DNA from: Acinetobacter cumulans
Lineage (GTDB): Bacteria > Pseudomonadota > Gammaproteobacteria > Pseudomonadales > Moraxellaceae
Reading direction: 5' to 3'
Assembly: GCF_003024525.3 (NCBI RefSeq)
Contig: NZ_CP035934.2
Location: forward strand, 248,001 to 312,000
DNA: 64,000 bases
The position numbers and the translations under genes were made by a program. The notes under the pieces were generated by a model. That model worked only from the letters and a program-made list of their open reading frames with translations. It was not told the origin of the DNA and ran no database searches. This document shows, one piece after another, positions 9,261 through 17,545 of the stretch (position 1 is the stretch's first letter; every line of letters starts with the position of its first letter).

Positions 9261-10652
9261 TTAAACCGCCGTATGTTTGGGGATTTGCCAAAAAATAAGC
9301 GCAGTAATGAGGTTGATGGCTCCTAAACACATTAGCGTGATATGGAATGCATTGAGCACATGCGAGCTGCCATAATAGGCCATAAACATATTGACCAATG
9401 TGCCTGCCAATGCCACGCCAATACTCATAGATACCATCATGATCATAGAAAGGAAGCTGTTGCCACTACTGGCATCTTGTTGTGGCAAATCTTTTAAAGT
9501 AAGTGTGTTCATAGACACAAATTGCAATGAATTGAGTAGACCAAAAATAAAGAAATGACTGACCAATATCCACGTTGGGGTCGAAGGGGTGCTTAAGGCA
9601 AAACTGGCAATACAAGCTCCGACCAGTAAAGTATTGAGCAATAAGACATTGCGATAGCCAAAGCGTTGGATGATTGGGCGAATAAGCGGTTTAGAGGCCA
9701 AAGAACCTAAAACTGTTGGAATCATGAGTAAACCCGTCATTAAAGGTTCTAGGCCAAAGGCAACTTGGAGCATTAGAGGCAACAAGAAGGGCATGGCATT
9801 ACCGCCCAAGCGCGCAAAAAAATTCCCCACAATTCCGATTGCATAAATGCGGTTTTTAAACATTTTACTGCGGAATAAGGCATTTTGGTGGGTGTGGGCA
9901 TGGACCGCATAAAGCAGTGCAGCGATGAGACCTGCAAACATCAGGCCGAGGCTCCACTGCAGTGAATTTTCCACGCTGGCAAATTGTTCAATACCTAGGG
10001 TCAGGCCAGCCATGGCAATCACGAGAAGGATGAAGCCTGCAAAATCAAAACGCTGTACCGTGGGTTCAGTCACATTAGGCATGGCCTTGAATGCAATACA
10101 ACATCCTAAAATACCCATGGGAAGATTAATCAGAAAAATCCAATGCCAACTGGTATTTTCCACCAACCAACCACCAAGTGTTGGACCTAAAAGGGGACCA
10201 ATGAGACCAGCCAGACTCATTAAACTCATGGCCGATAAAAACTGCGTACGCGGAATGACCTTCAGCATGGCTAGACGGCCTACGGGTAATAGTAATGCAC
10301 CACCAATGCCCTGAAGTACGCGAAAACATAATAATTCATTCAAAGAGCTCGACATGCCACAGCCCAATGAGGCCAAGGTAAAAATAATAATCGCGCTAAA
10401 ATAAGTATTTCGAACCCCGAAGCGATCTGCTAGCCAACCACTGAGAGGAATACAGGCCGCCACAGCAAGCACATAAGCCACCACCACGCTGTGTAATTGG
10501 AGCGGGTCTTCTTGCAAGCTACCCGCCATGGCAGGAATGGCAGTATTTACAATTGTGGTGTCGAGCCCTTGCATAAAAAAGCCAATAGACACCAGCAAAA
10601 CCAAAAGTCTAAATTCGGGTTGTAAGGCTTGATGTGTGGGCGTGGCATTCAT
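9261..10652 (-). CDS. DHA2-family multidrug efflux MFS transporter, MdtD-like
   Basis: 463 aa from the ATG at 10652 (MNATPTHQ); an in-frame start at 10727 would add 25 residues with no family match. It has about 14 membrane helices. It closely resembles E. coli MdtD as I remember it, with GFFMQGLDTTIVNTAIPAMA, SGWLADRFGVRN, FRVLQGIGGALLLPVGRL and TSWHWIFLINLPMG. DHA2 pumps are proton-driven drug exporters; the substrate here is unknown. Unlike E. coli mdtD it is not in an mdtABC-baeSR operon. Two inverted repeats lie just upstream. Confidence 0.92.
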   Translation of the reverse strand: MNATPTHQALQPEFRLLVLLVSIGFFMQGLDTTIVNTAIPAMAGSLQEDPLQLHSVVVAYVLAVAACIPLSGWLADRFGVRNTYFSAIIIFTLASLGCGMSSSLNELLCFRVLQGIGGALLLPVGRLAMLKVIPRTQFLSAMSLMSLAGLIGPLLGPTLGGWLVENTSWHWIFLINLPMGILGCCIAFKAMPNVTEPTVQRFDFAGFILLVIAMAGLTLGIEQFASVENSLQWSLGLMFAGLIAALLYAVHAHTHQNALFRSKMFKNRIYAIGIVGNFFARLGGNAMPFLLPLMLQVAFGLEPLMTGLLMIPTVLGSLASKPLIRPIIQRFGYRNVLLLNTLLVGACIASFALSTPSTPTWILVSHFFIFGLLNSLQFVSMNTLTLKDLPQQDASSGNSFLSMIMMVSMSIGVALAGTLVNMFMAYYGSSHVLNAFHITLMCLGAINLITALIFWQIPKHTAV

Positions 10653-10691
10653 AAGCAGGGCAAAAAATAACGGAGAATGATGTATAAGCAG

Positions 10692-10706
10692 TGTACGCAA
10701 TGTACA
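10692..10706. promoter_or_regulatory. Inverted repeat before the MdtD-like gene
   Basis: TGTAC-N5-GTACA, centred about 47 bases upstream of the ATG at 10652. The position and size suit an operator for a dimeric repressor, but no regulator gene is adjacent. Confidence 0.3.
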
Positions 10707-10730
10707 GGGGAATAGACAGAAAATCATGTG

Positions 10731-10753
10731 CTAAAACCGTATCTTGGTTTTAG
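10731..10753. promoter_or_regulatory. Perfect 8-bp dyad before the MdtD-like gene
   Basis: CTAAAACC-N7-GGTTTTAG, about 80 bases upstream of the MFS start and about 207 bases upstream of the PiT-like gene. Could be an operator, or a hairpin in a leader transcript. Confidence 0.35.
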
Positions 10754-10959
10754 GCTTTTTAGATCAATTCCTCAAGTTGCTTGAACAGCAGGGCATGCAG
10801 TAGATGAGCTCTTAAATACGCGATTTGGGCTACGTTTCGGTTGTAAATACATAAAATACGAGGCTGAAATTGTTTGTCTTGCTATTTAGCTGTCATAATA
10901 GCTTCGAGTCCTTCAGTGTATGAGGGGCTTTTTCTGTACGGCAAAGGTATTCTGTTTTC

Positions 10960-11925
10960 ATGACAATTGAAATCTTAATGGTGATTGGCTTTTGCTTAGC
11001 AGCCTATTCCATTGTTGGAAATGACGTTCCGCAAACTTTAGGCACGTTTATTTCTTCCAATGCACACCGCCCATGGTGGGTGTTATGGCTATATATCAGT
11101 ACGATTTTAGTGGTGGTATTGATGTATGGCTGGTATGCATCAGGTACAGGCGATGCATCATACGGACGCTTGGAAACGATTCCATTCCCGAAAGAAGGCA
11201 TTACGTGGTTATATATCGTGCCGCCGATTTTACTCATATTATTAACCAAATATGGGATTCCTGTGAGTACAACTTTCTTGGTGCTTACAATATTTTCGCC
11301 AAGTAGTTTGGGCTCGATGCTGACCAAATCGATGATGGGTTATGCGGTTGCTTTTGTGGTGGGCATTATTGTTTACCGCTTTGTGATTAAACAGATTTCG
11401 GTATATTTCAGTAAGACGCGTGATCAGGAGCCCTCACATATTTGGATTGGCTTACAGTGGATTTCTACGGCTTTTTTATGGAGCCAATGGTTAATTCAAG
11501 ATTTAGCCAATATCTTTGTTTATCTGCCACGACAAGTGCCCTTAAGTTTTATGATTTTTGCCGTGAGCTTATTTGTGGTGCTTCTCGGTGTGATTTTGTA
11601 CCAGCGGGGCGGGGCAATTCAAAAAATTATTGATACCAAAACTGGGGTTGCAGATATACGTTCTGCTACGATTATCGACTTTATTTACGCCTCAATTTTG
11701 TTGATATTTAAAGAGTGGAGCAATATTCCAATGAGTACCACATGGGTATTCTTAGGTTTACTGGCTGGTCGTGAGTTTGCGATGTCGATGCATTTACATG
11801 AGGTCAACAAGTACCGCACTTCACGTAATGTGAGTAAGGATGCGATGAAACTCATGATTGGTCTGATTATGAGTATTGTATTGGCCACCACTTTGCCTTG
11901 GTTCTATCAGCTTATTTCAGGTTGA
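10960..11925 (+). CDS. Diverged PiT-like (phosphate permease superfamily) membrane protein
   Basis: 321 aa with 8-10 predicted membrane helices. Two motifs recall the inverted repeats of the PiT inorganic phosphate permease family: GNDVPQTLGTF near residue 20 (PiT: GANDVAN-FGT) and GIPVSTTFLVL near 100, with a second copy NIPMSTTWVFLGLLAG near 255. It lacks the second canonical GANDVAN and is shorter than typical PiT proteins, so phosphate transport is an inference only. Start ATG 10960; the ribosome site is weak. Monocistronic with its own terminator. No PhoU-like pit accessory gene is adjacent. Confidence 0.65.
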   Translation: MTIEILMVIGFCLAAYSIVGNDVPQTLGTFISSNAHRPWWVLWLYISTILVVVLMYGWYASGTGDASYGRLETIPFPKEGITWLYIVPPILLILLTKYGIPVSTTFLVLTIFSPSSLGSMLTKSMMGYAVAFVVGIIVYRFVIKQISVYFSKTRDQEPSHIWIGLQWISTAFLWSQWLIQDLANIFVYLPRQVPLSFMIFAVSLFVVLLGVILYQRGGAIQKIIDTKTGVADIRSATIIDFIYASILLIFKEWSNIPMSTTWVFLGLLAGREFAMSMHLHEVNKYRTSRNVSKDAMKLMIGLIMSIVLATTLPWFYQLISG

Positions 11926-11947
11926 GTCGAATAGATTAAGTTGAATG

Positions 11948-11977
11948 AAAAAAAGCGGACATGAGGTCCGCTTTTTT
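11948..11977. terminator. Bidirectional terminator after the PiT-like gene
   Basis: Stem AAAAGCGGAC / GTCCGCTTTT with flanking A and T runs, lying between convergent genes. Confidence 0.93.
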
Positions 11978-12000
11978 GATGTTTCATCTGAGAGGTGATG

Positions 12001-12624
12001 CTACACCACAAATTGTTTTGGACAATTTAGATTTTTTAAAGCATTTAAAATTTGTTTAGAGGAATTGCACACAATCAGTTTGGCACGATGTTGCGGTGGC
12101 AAAAATCCTTCTTGTACGGCATGGTCTAATTGAGCAATCAGTGCATCATAAAAGCCATTCACATTGTAGAGCATCATGGGTTTTTGGTGCTGATTCAGCT
12201 GCCCCCAAGTGGCAATTTCCAAAATTTCTTCAAAAGTACCTAAACCACCAGGCAAAGCAATAAAGGCACTGGCACGTTCAGCCATCATGGCTTTACGTTC
12301 ATGCATGGTACGCACCACATGTAATTCGGTAAGGTTGTGGTGTGCAATTTCATAATCCAGCATAAATTCAGGGATTACGCCGACCGCTTCACCGCCATGT
12401 TGAATGACCGCATCGGCTACTTGGCCCATCAGTCCGATACTTGCACCACCATAGACCAAACCAAAGCCATGCTCTGCAATATTTTGGGCCAAAGCCACGG
12501 CTTTTTCTAAATAAATAGGGTTGTTGCCCGAGCGTGAGCCACAATACAGTGCAACAAGGGGAGTGGTTGTTTTAGGAGAGACTTCTTGTAATTGATTCGA
12601 CATATTGAATACGCTGTTCATCAT
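12001..12624 (-). CDS. LOG-family nucleotide phosphoribohydrolase (TIGR00730 Rossmann protein)
   Basis: 207 aa. It carries the two family motifs: GGASIGLMGQVADA near 65-80 and PGGLGTFEEILEIATW near 130 (PGGxGTxxE), which form the AMP-binding and catalytic site. These proteins were long annotated as lysine decarboxylases; characterised members release the base from cytokinin riboside monophosphates or AMP-like nucleotides. The N-terminal 20 or so residues are poorly conserved and the start could be 12624, 12621 or 12603; AAGG near 12640 favours the first. Confidence 0.88.
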   Translation of the reverse strand: MMNSVFNMSNQLQEVSPKTTTPLVALYCGSRSGNNPIYLEKAVALAQNIAEHGFGLVYGGASIGLMGQVADAVIQHGGEAVGVIPEFMLDYEIAHHNLTELHVVRTMHERKAMMAERASAFIALPGGLGTFEEILEIATWGQLNQHQKPMMLYNVNGFYDALIAQLDHAVQEGFLPPQHRAKLIVCNSSKQILNALKNLNCPKQFVV

Positions 12625-12940
12625 TGTTTTTATTACCTTAGCACGTTATTTTTAACGGCTCTAGCCTAACTTTTAAGGATGACGTATTTATGTCGAAGCG
12701 GGCTGTTTTGCACAAAAAAACGCAAATAGTCGTTGCATAAAAAAGATGAAATTTTGTCTCATCTTGATATACTAAAAACTTGTTTCACCAGATATGAACG
12801 AACATGGGCAGTGATAGTTGTCACTCGGCACGTATAAAATTTTTAGAAATAAATACTTCAATCGCCTCCGCGCGTCTTTTATTCCTCACACAACAGATTT
12901 CTCGTTGCGCCATTCAGGCTGAAATTCAGGAGCATCACTC
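12625..12940. promoter_or_regulatory. Divergent promoter region between the LOG gene and the terC-like gene
   Basis: 316 bases. It holds a hairpin AAGATGA / TCATCTT (12743-12765) and a -10-like TATAAAAT (12834-12841), before an AGGAGC ribosome site about 10 bases ahead of the TerC start. TerC-family genes often carry a yybP-ykoY manganese riboswitch, but I could not find its conserved core here. Confidence 0.4.
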
Positions 12941-14524
12941 ATGATCTTTGAATGGATGTCAGACCCTTCTGCATGGGTAGGCTTACTCACCTTAGTGGTT
13001 TTAGAGATTGTACTGGGTATTGATAACCTCGTCTTTATTGCTATTTTGGCGGAAAAATTACCACCAGAACAACGAGATAAAGCACGTAAAGTCGGTTTGT
13101 TGCTCGCGCTATGTATTCGCTTAGTGTTGCTGGCATCGATTGCTTGGGTCATGACGCTGATCACACCACTGTTCCATGTCTTTGAGCATCCTTTCTCGGG
13201 ACGTGATCTGATTCTGTTATTTGGTGGGGTATTTTTACTGTTTAAAGGCACGATGGAACTCCGTGAGCGCCTTGAAAACAAGCCAATGCTCAAAGAAGAA
13301 AATCCTGTGCATGCGACTTTCTGGATGGTGATTATTCAGATTGTGGTTCTTGATGCAGTGTTCTCGTTAGATAGCGTGATCACGGCAGTGGGTATGGTGA
13401 AGCAACTCCCCGTGATGATGATTGCGGTGGTCATTGCCGTTGGCATCATGCTCTTAGTTTCTAAACCGCTGATGAATTTCGTCAATCGTCATCCGACTGT
13501 GGTCATTTTGTGCCTATGTTTCTTAATGATGATTGGTTTTTCGTTATTGGTTGAAGGCTTCGGTTTCCATATTCCAAAAGGCTACTTATATGCTGCAATT
13601 GGTTTCTCTGTACTGATTGAATTCCTGAATCAGACTATGCGTCATAATCAGGAAAAAATGGTGACTACGACTGATTTACGTTACCGGACTGCTTCAGCTG
13701 TCATGCGTATGTTGGGCGGGAAAAGTGCCTCAGAAACTCAGAACGATAATCATGAAGACGTTTTGGCGACTCGTGCATTTGCCGATGAAGTCTTTGATGA
13801 AGACAATGGCGTGTACCACAGCGTGATGGTGCAGGGGGTATTGGGTCTGTCCGAGCGTCCTGTGAAATCAGTGATGACACCTCGTCCAGAGCTGGAATGG
13901 ATTGATTTAGACGAAGATGCTGAATTTATTCGTGAGCAGTTATTAAGTACAACACATTCACGTTTGATTGTGGCACATGGCGAATTAGACAATATCGCAG
14001 GTGTGGTGTTAACGCACAAAATCATGAACGAATATATTGAAACAGGTGAGGTGAACTTTGAAAAGCACCTGCGTGAACCTGTGATTGTGCATGAAAATGC
14101 ACAAGTGTTGATGGTGATGGAACAAATGCGTCAAGCACCGCTACAAATGGCGATTGTGTTAAATGAATATGGTTCAATCGAGGGGATTGCAACACCAATT
14201 GATGTGCTCGAAGCCATTGCAGGTGAGTTCCCAGATGAAGATGAACTCGATACCGTTGCAGAAAGTTTAGAAGACGGTACGTTGATGCTGGACGGTTCAA
14301 CTGATATTCGCCATGTGTCCTTATTATTGGGCTGTGATTTGGTGGATGAGTCAGAGCAATATTCGACACTTTCTGGTTATATTTTATTTCACTTAGGGCG
14401 TTTGCCTGAAAATGGTGAAAAATTAACAGCGGATGATCATATTTTTGAAGTGGTGACGATGGACGGTCATAAAATTGACAAGGTTCATGTGATTAATGTG
14501 CATAACCCGAGTGAAGAGCACTAA
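12941..14524 (+). CDS. TerC-CBS-CorC membrane protein (YoaE/YegH type)
   Basis: 527 aa in three parts. Residues 1-240 are a TerC membrane domain of about 7 helices with the acidic metal-site motifs [11 protein letters not shown] and [14 protein letters not shown]. About 300-420 is a pair of CBS domains ([20 protein letters not shown] and the second repeat ending [20 protein letters not shown]). Residues 435-520 are a CorC_HlyC domain. TerC domains are linked to Mn2+ export or metal loading of exported proteins, and CBS-CorC tails to nucleotide-sensing Mg/Co transporters, so a metal-homeostasis role is likely but unproven for this architecture. AGGAG precedes the ATG. Confidence 0.93.
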   Translation: MIFEWMSDPSAWVGLLTLVVLEIVLGIDNLVFIAILAEKLPPEQRDKARKVGLLLALCIRLVLLASIAWVMTLITPLFHVFEHPFSGRDLILLFGGVFLLFKGTMELRERLENKPMLKEENPVHATFWMVIIQIVVLDAVFSLDSVITAVGMVKQLPVMMIAVVIAVGIMLLVSKPLMNFVNRHPTVVILCLCFLMMIGFSLLVEGFGFHIPKGYLYAAIGFSVLIEFLNQTMRHNQEKMVTTTDLRYRTASAVMRMLGGKSASETQNDNHEDVLATRAFADEVFDEDNGVYHSVMVQGVLGLSERPVKSVMTPRPELEWIDLDEDAEFIREQLLSTTHSRLIVAHGELDNIAGVVLTHKIMNEYIETGEVNFEKHLREPVIVHENAQVLMVMEQMRQAPLQMAIVLNEYGSIEGIATPIDVLEAIAGEFPDEDELDTVAESLEDGTLMLDGSTDIRHVSLLLGCDLVDESEQYSTLSGYILFHLGRLPENGEKLTADDHIFEVVTMDGHKIDKVHVINVHNPSEEH

Positions 14525-14557
14525 ACTTCAAAGTTAAATGGATCTATGCTTTTGCCC

Positions 14558-14585
14558 AAATAGCCCACTCAGTTGGGCTATTTTT
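14558..14585 (+). terminator. Terminator after the terC-like gene
   Basis: Stem AAATAGCCCA / TGGGCTATTT with a 5-base loop and T run. Confidence 0.93.
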
Positions 14586-14611
14586 AATTCAATATTTGCA
14601 GAGTAACAAAC

Positions 14612-15079
14612 ATGTCAGAAATACAGTGTCCATGTGGTTTAGGCGTGTATGCCGAGTGTTGCCAGCTTTTACATACAGGTCGTGAACAAGCCCAAACCGC
14701 TGCCCAGTTAATGCGATCTCGTTACAGTGCTTTTGCCTTACAGCAAATTGACTATATCGTTGCGACGACGGCACAAGGTCAGCAAGCCTTCTTAGATGTC
14801 CCTGCGATTACAGCTTGGAGTAAGGACAATCAATGGTTGAAGTTAGAGGTGGTACAAGCCCAAGAAAAGCTAGATAAAACGCATGCGCAAGTCGAATTTA
14901 AAGCGCATTATCATGATGGTCAGCAAGCACATATACACCATGAAATTTCACATTTTGTGAAGCACAATACGGCTTGGTATTTTCTCGATCCGACTGTAGA
15001 GATGCAAATCACCATGAAACAGCCGTGTATTTGTGGTTCAACGAAAAAATTTAAGCAATGCTGTGCGCAATTTCTGTAA
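14612..15079 (+). CDS. ychJ: YchJ family protein with two SEC-C motifs
   Basis: 155 aa. A SEC-C-type zinc motif is present at each end: CPCGLGVYAECC (5-16) and CICGSTKKFKQCC (about 139-151). Between them is the UPF0225/YchJ domain with the typical LMRSRYSAFALQQIDYIVAT segment and a cystatin/NTF2-like core. The twin SEC-C motifs suggest zinc binding and protein or ribosome association, as in SecA tails; the biochemical role is unknown. It follows the upstream terminator and is about 60 bases ahead of the TRIC gene. Confidence 0.92.
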   Translation: MSEIQCPCGLGVYAECCQLLHTGREQAQTAAQLMRSRYSAFALQQIDYIVATTAQGQQAFLDVPAITAWSKDNQWLKLEVVQAQEKLDKTHAQVEFKAHYHDGQQAHIHHEISHFVKHNTAWYFLDPTVEMQITMKQPCICGSTKKFKQCCAQFL

Positions 15080-15140
15080 CTTTTTCTAAAATTTGACTTA
15101 GAATAGCGCGCATCTTTTACCCATCAGCGGATGAAGGGCA

Positions 15141-15785
15141 ATGTTACTCACCATTATTTATATCATTGCAATTACGGCAGAGGCCATGACAGGAGCGTTG
15201 TCTGCGGGACGACGTAGTATGGACTGGTTTGGGGTGGTGCTGATTGCCTGTGTGACTGCCTTAGGTGGTGGTTCAGTGCGTGACGTATTGCTGGGACATT
15301 ATCCGCTGACATGGGTTAAACATCCTGAATACCTGATTCTGACATGCTGTGCCGCTTTTGTGACTATTTTAATTGCCAAGTGGATGCGTCACTTACGCAA
15401 TATTTTCTTGTTGCTGGATGCCCTTGGTCTGATTGGCTTTACCATTATTGGTTGCCAAATTGCATTAGAAATGGGACATGGTTTTGTGGTGTGCGCAGTT
15501 GCGGGTGTTTTGACGGGTGTCTCTGGCGGTATTTTACGTGACATTTTATGTAACGATGTGCCACTGGTATTCCGCCGTGAGCTGTATGCGTCTATTTCCT
15601 TTGTTGCAGTCATTTGTTATTGGATCTGTCTAGAACTCGGTTTATCACTAGAGCTAACCGTGATTGCTACCTTAGTCTTTGGTTTTAGCTTACGTGTGAT
15701 TGCGATCTATTTTGGCTTAGAAATGCCGAAATTTATTTATAAAGACGATGACGAACAGTCAGCATCTTCTAAAGACCTCTCTTAG
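15141..15785 (+). CDS. TRIC-type cation channel family protein (UPF0126, YicG/YadS)
   Basis: 214 aa, about 7 membrane helices, built of two UPF0126 repeats. Each has the GxxxxGxxRD signature: GGGSVRDVLLG near 42-52 and GVSGGILRDILCNDVP near 125-140. Bacterial members form trimeric potassium or cation channels. The extreme C-terminus is acidic and Ser-rich and probably cytosolic. The ATG at 15141 has GAAGGGCA just upstream. Confidence 0.92.
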   Translation: MLLTIIYIIAITAEAMTGALSAGRRSMDWFGVVLIACVTALGGGSVRDVLLGHYPLTWVKHPEYLILTCCAAFVTILIAKWMRHLRNIFLLLDALGLIGFTIIGCQIALEMGHGFVVCAVAGVLTGVSGGILRDILCNDVPLVFRRELYASISFVAVICYWICLELGLSLELTVIATLVFGFSLRVIAIYFGLEMPKFIYKDDDEQSASSKDLS

Positions 15786-15794
15786 TTTCATAGT

Positions 15795-15824
15795 AGAATG
15801 ACCGTGAGTGATCATGGTCATTCT
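15795..15824 (+). terminator. Hairpin between the TRIC gene and niaP-like gene
   Basis: AGAATGACC-N12-GGTCATTCT, a perfect 9-bp stem. It lacks a T run, so it may be a weak terminator or an operator for the transporter gene that follows. Confidence 0.45.
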
Positions 15825-15911
15825 GCATCTCACACAATACTTAAAATAGCAAAATCATAATTCCTGTTGTGAAGGCAGCATGCATTCTTTCACCCTATCA
15901 GAGATCTTGTT

Positions 15912-17231
15912 ATGGATTTAGTCTCACGCATACAGCGTCTGCCAATTGGACGCTTTCACTACACTTTATTGTTGGTCATCGGGCTAGGCTGGATGTTTGA
16001 TGCCATGGATACGGGTTTAATTTCCTTTATCTTGGCCAAAATGGCTGAAGACTGGGCCATGACACCTGCTGAAAAGGGTTGGGTGGTATCTATTGGCTTT
16101 GTGGGTATGGCAATTGGTGCAGTGTGCTCAGGCGCTTTAGCTGATCGTATTGGGCGTAAAACTGTTTTTGCTGTCACTTTGGTGATTTACAGTCTTGCGA
16201 CAGCAGCCTGTGCTTTTGCTCCCAACTTAACTTGGCTTTTGCTATTTCGTTTTGTGGTCGGTCTAGGTTTGGGTGGTCAGCTTCCGGTTGCTGTAACTTT
16301 GGTGAGTGAATATATACCTGCTCATGTGCGTGGGCGCTTTATTGTATTACTAGAAAGTTTTTGGGGCTTGGGCTGGTTGGTGGCTGCCTTGGTTTCTTAT
16401 TTTGTGATTCCAAATTTTAATTGGCATGCAGCCTTTTTAATTGGGGGCTTGCCTGCACTATATGCCATCGTTATTTGGAAGTTTGTGCCTGAGTCTATTC
16501 CGTATTTAATTAACCGTGGCCGTCATGCTGAAGCACATGCCTTGGTTAAAAAAATTGAAGCCAAGTGCGGTGTAGAGGTGATTGAAATATTTGAAGTGAA
16601 GCCTGTTGCGCAGCAGCAAAATGTGTCATTTAAACAGCTCTGGTCGGGTGTATTTGCACGCCGTACCCTGATGCTGTGGCTCATTTGGTTTGGTATTGTT
16701 TATTCGTATTATGGCATTTTTACCTGGTTGCCAAGCTTATTGGTCAAACAAGGTTATACCATTGTGCAGTCTTTCGAATATGTACTGGTCATGATTTTAG
16801 CGCAGTTGCCAGGTTATATCGTGGCAGCATGGTTGGTCGAAAAATTAGGACGCAAAGCCACGTTGGCAGGCTTTATTGGCATGTGCGCAGTATCGGCGTA
16901 TTTCTTTGGACAGGCAGAAACCGTCACGATGATTGTGGTTTGGGGCTGTTTAATGTCTTTCTTCAACCTTGGTGCATGGGGCGTACTGTATACCTATACA
17001 CCAGAACAATATCCAGCCAATATTCGCGCTTTTGGTTCGGGCTGGGCAGCCGCCATTGGCCGTATGGGGGGGATTGTCGCGCCCTTGGCAGTCACGCACA
17101 TGATGGTCATGAACAATGGCTTTAGTATGGTCTTTACCATGTTTACTGCCGTACTGTTTGCGGTTGCCTTTGTGATTTTGGTCTTGGGTGAAGAAACCAA
17201 AGGCAAAACTTTAGAGTCTTTAGGCTTATAA
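15912..17231 (+). CDS. MFS transporter, NiaP-like (niacin uptake)
   Basis: 439 aa, 12 helices, sugar-porter-like MFS. Strong resemblance by memory to Bacillus NiaP/YceI: GLGWMFDAMDTGLISFI, ADRIGRKTVF, GLGLGGQLPVAVTLVSEY, RGRFIVLLESFWGLGWL and SFFNLGAWGVLYTYTPEQYP. NiaP imports nicotinate or nicotinamide for NAD salvage. Closely related Acinetobacter paralogues take up aromatic acids, so the substrate is inferred. No NAD-biosynthesis or NadQ/NiaR regulator gene is adjacent. Confidence 0.82.
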   Translation: MDLVSRIQRLPIGRFHYTLLLVIGLGWMFDAMDTGLISFILAKMAEDWAMTPAEKGWVVSIGFVGMAIGAVCSGALADRIGRKTVFAVTLVIYSLATAACAFAPNLTWLLLFRFVVGLGLGGQLPVAVTLVSEYIPAHVRGRFIVLLESFWGLGWLVAALVSYFVIPNFNWHAAFLIGGLPALYAIVIWKFVPESIPYLINRGRHAEAHALVKKIEAKCGVEVIEIFEVKPVAQQQNVSFKQLWSGVFARRTLMLWLIWFGIVYSYYGIFTWLPSLLVKQGYTIVQSFEYVLVMILAQLPGYIVAAWLVEKLGRKATLAGFIGMCAVSAYFFGQAETVTMIVVWGCLMSFFNLGAWGVLYTYTPEQYPANIRAFGSGWAAAIGRMGGIVAPLAVTHMMVMNNGFSMVFTMFTAVLFAVAFVILVLGEETKGKTLESLGL

Positions 17232-17321
17232 GTTTGGACAAAACAATTTGTTTTGGCAGTGCATCTAAATTCAGCGGATCACTGGCGTGAAAGCATGAAT
17301 GCCCAACCTAAAGCAAACATC

Positions 17322-17362
17322 AGCAGGTGGTACAGATTAAATTCTGTGACCTGCTTTTTTTT
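17322..17362 (+). terminator. Terminator after the niaP-like gene
   Basis: Long two-part stem (AGCAGGT / ACCTGCT outside, ACAGA / TCTGT inside) and eight T. The rest of the 314-base gap before parC (17363-17545) holds nothing I can name. Confidence 0.9.
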
Positions 17363-17545
17363 GTGCTTGAAAATTCAAATTAGAAGTTGAACATTTATCA
17401 TAAAGTGGATAATTTTACGGCAATAGAGCTGTCTTAAGACAAGATTTGTCGCTGTGTGTAAGTTTCGCCACTTGTGTCCAGCACGGCAGAGACATAGCAT
17501 AAGAACCCATATACAAAAACGAATTTATTAGGATTAAAGGTTGTT

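Noticed and set aside
12625-12940. yybP-ykoY manganese riboswitch before the TerC gene
   Set aside because: The conserved purine-rich core and flanking helices of this element are not visible.
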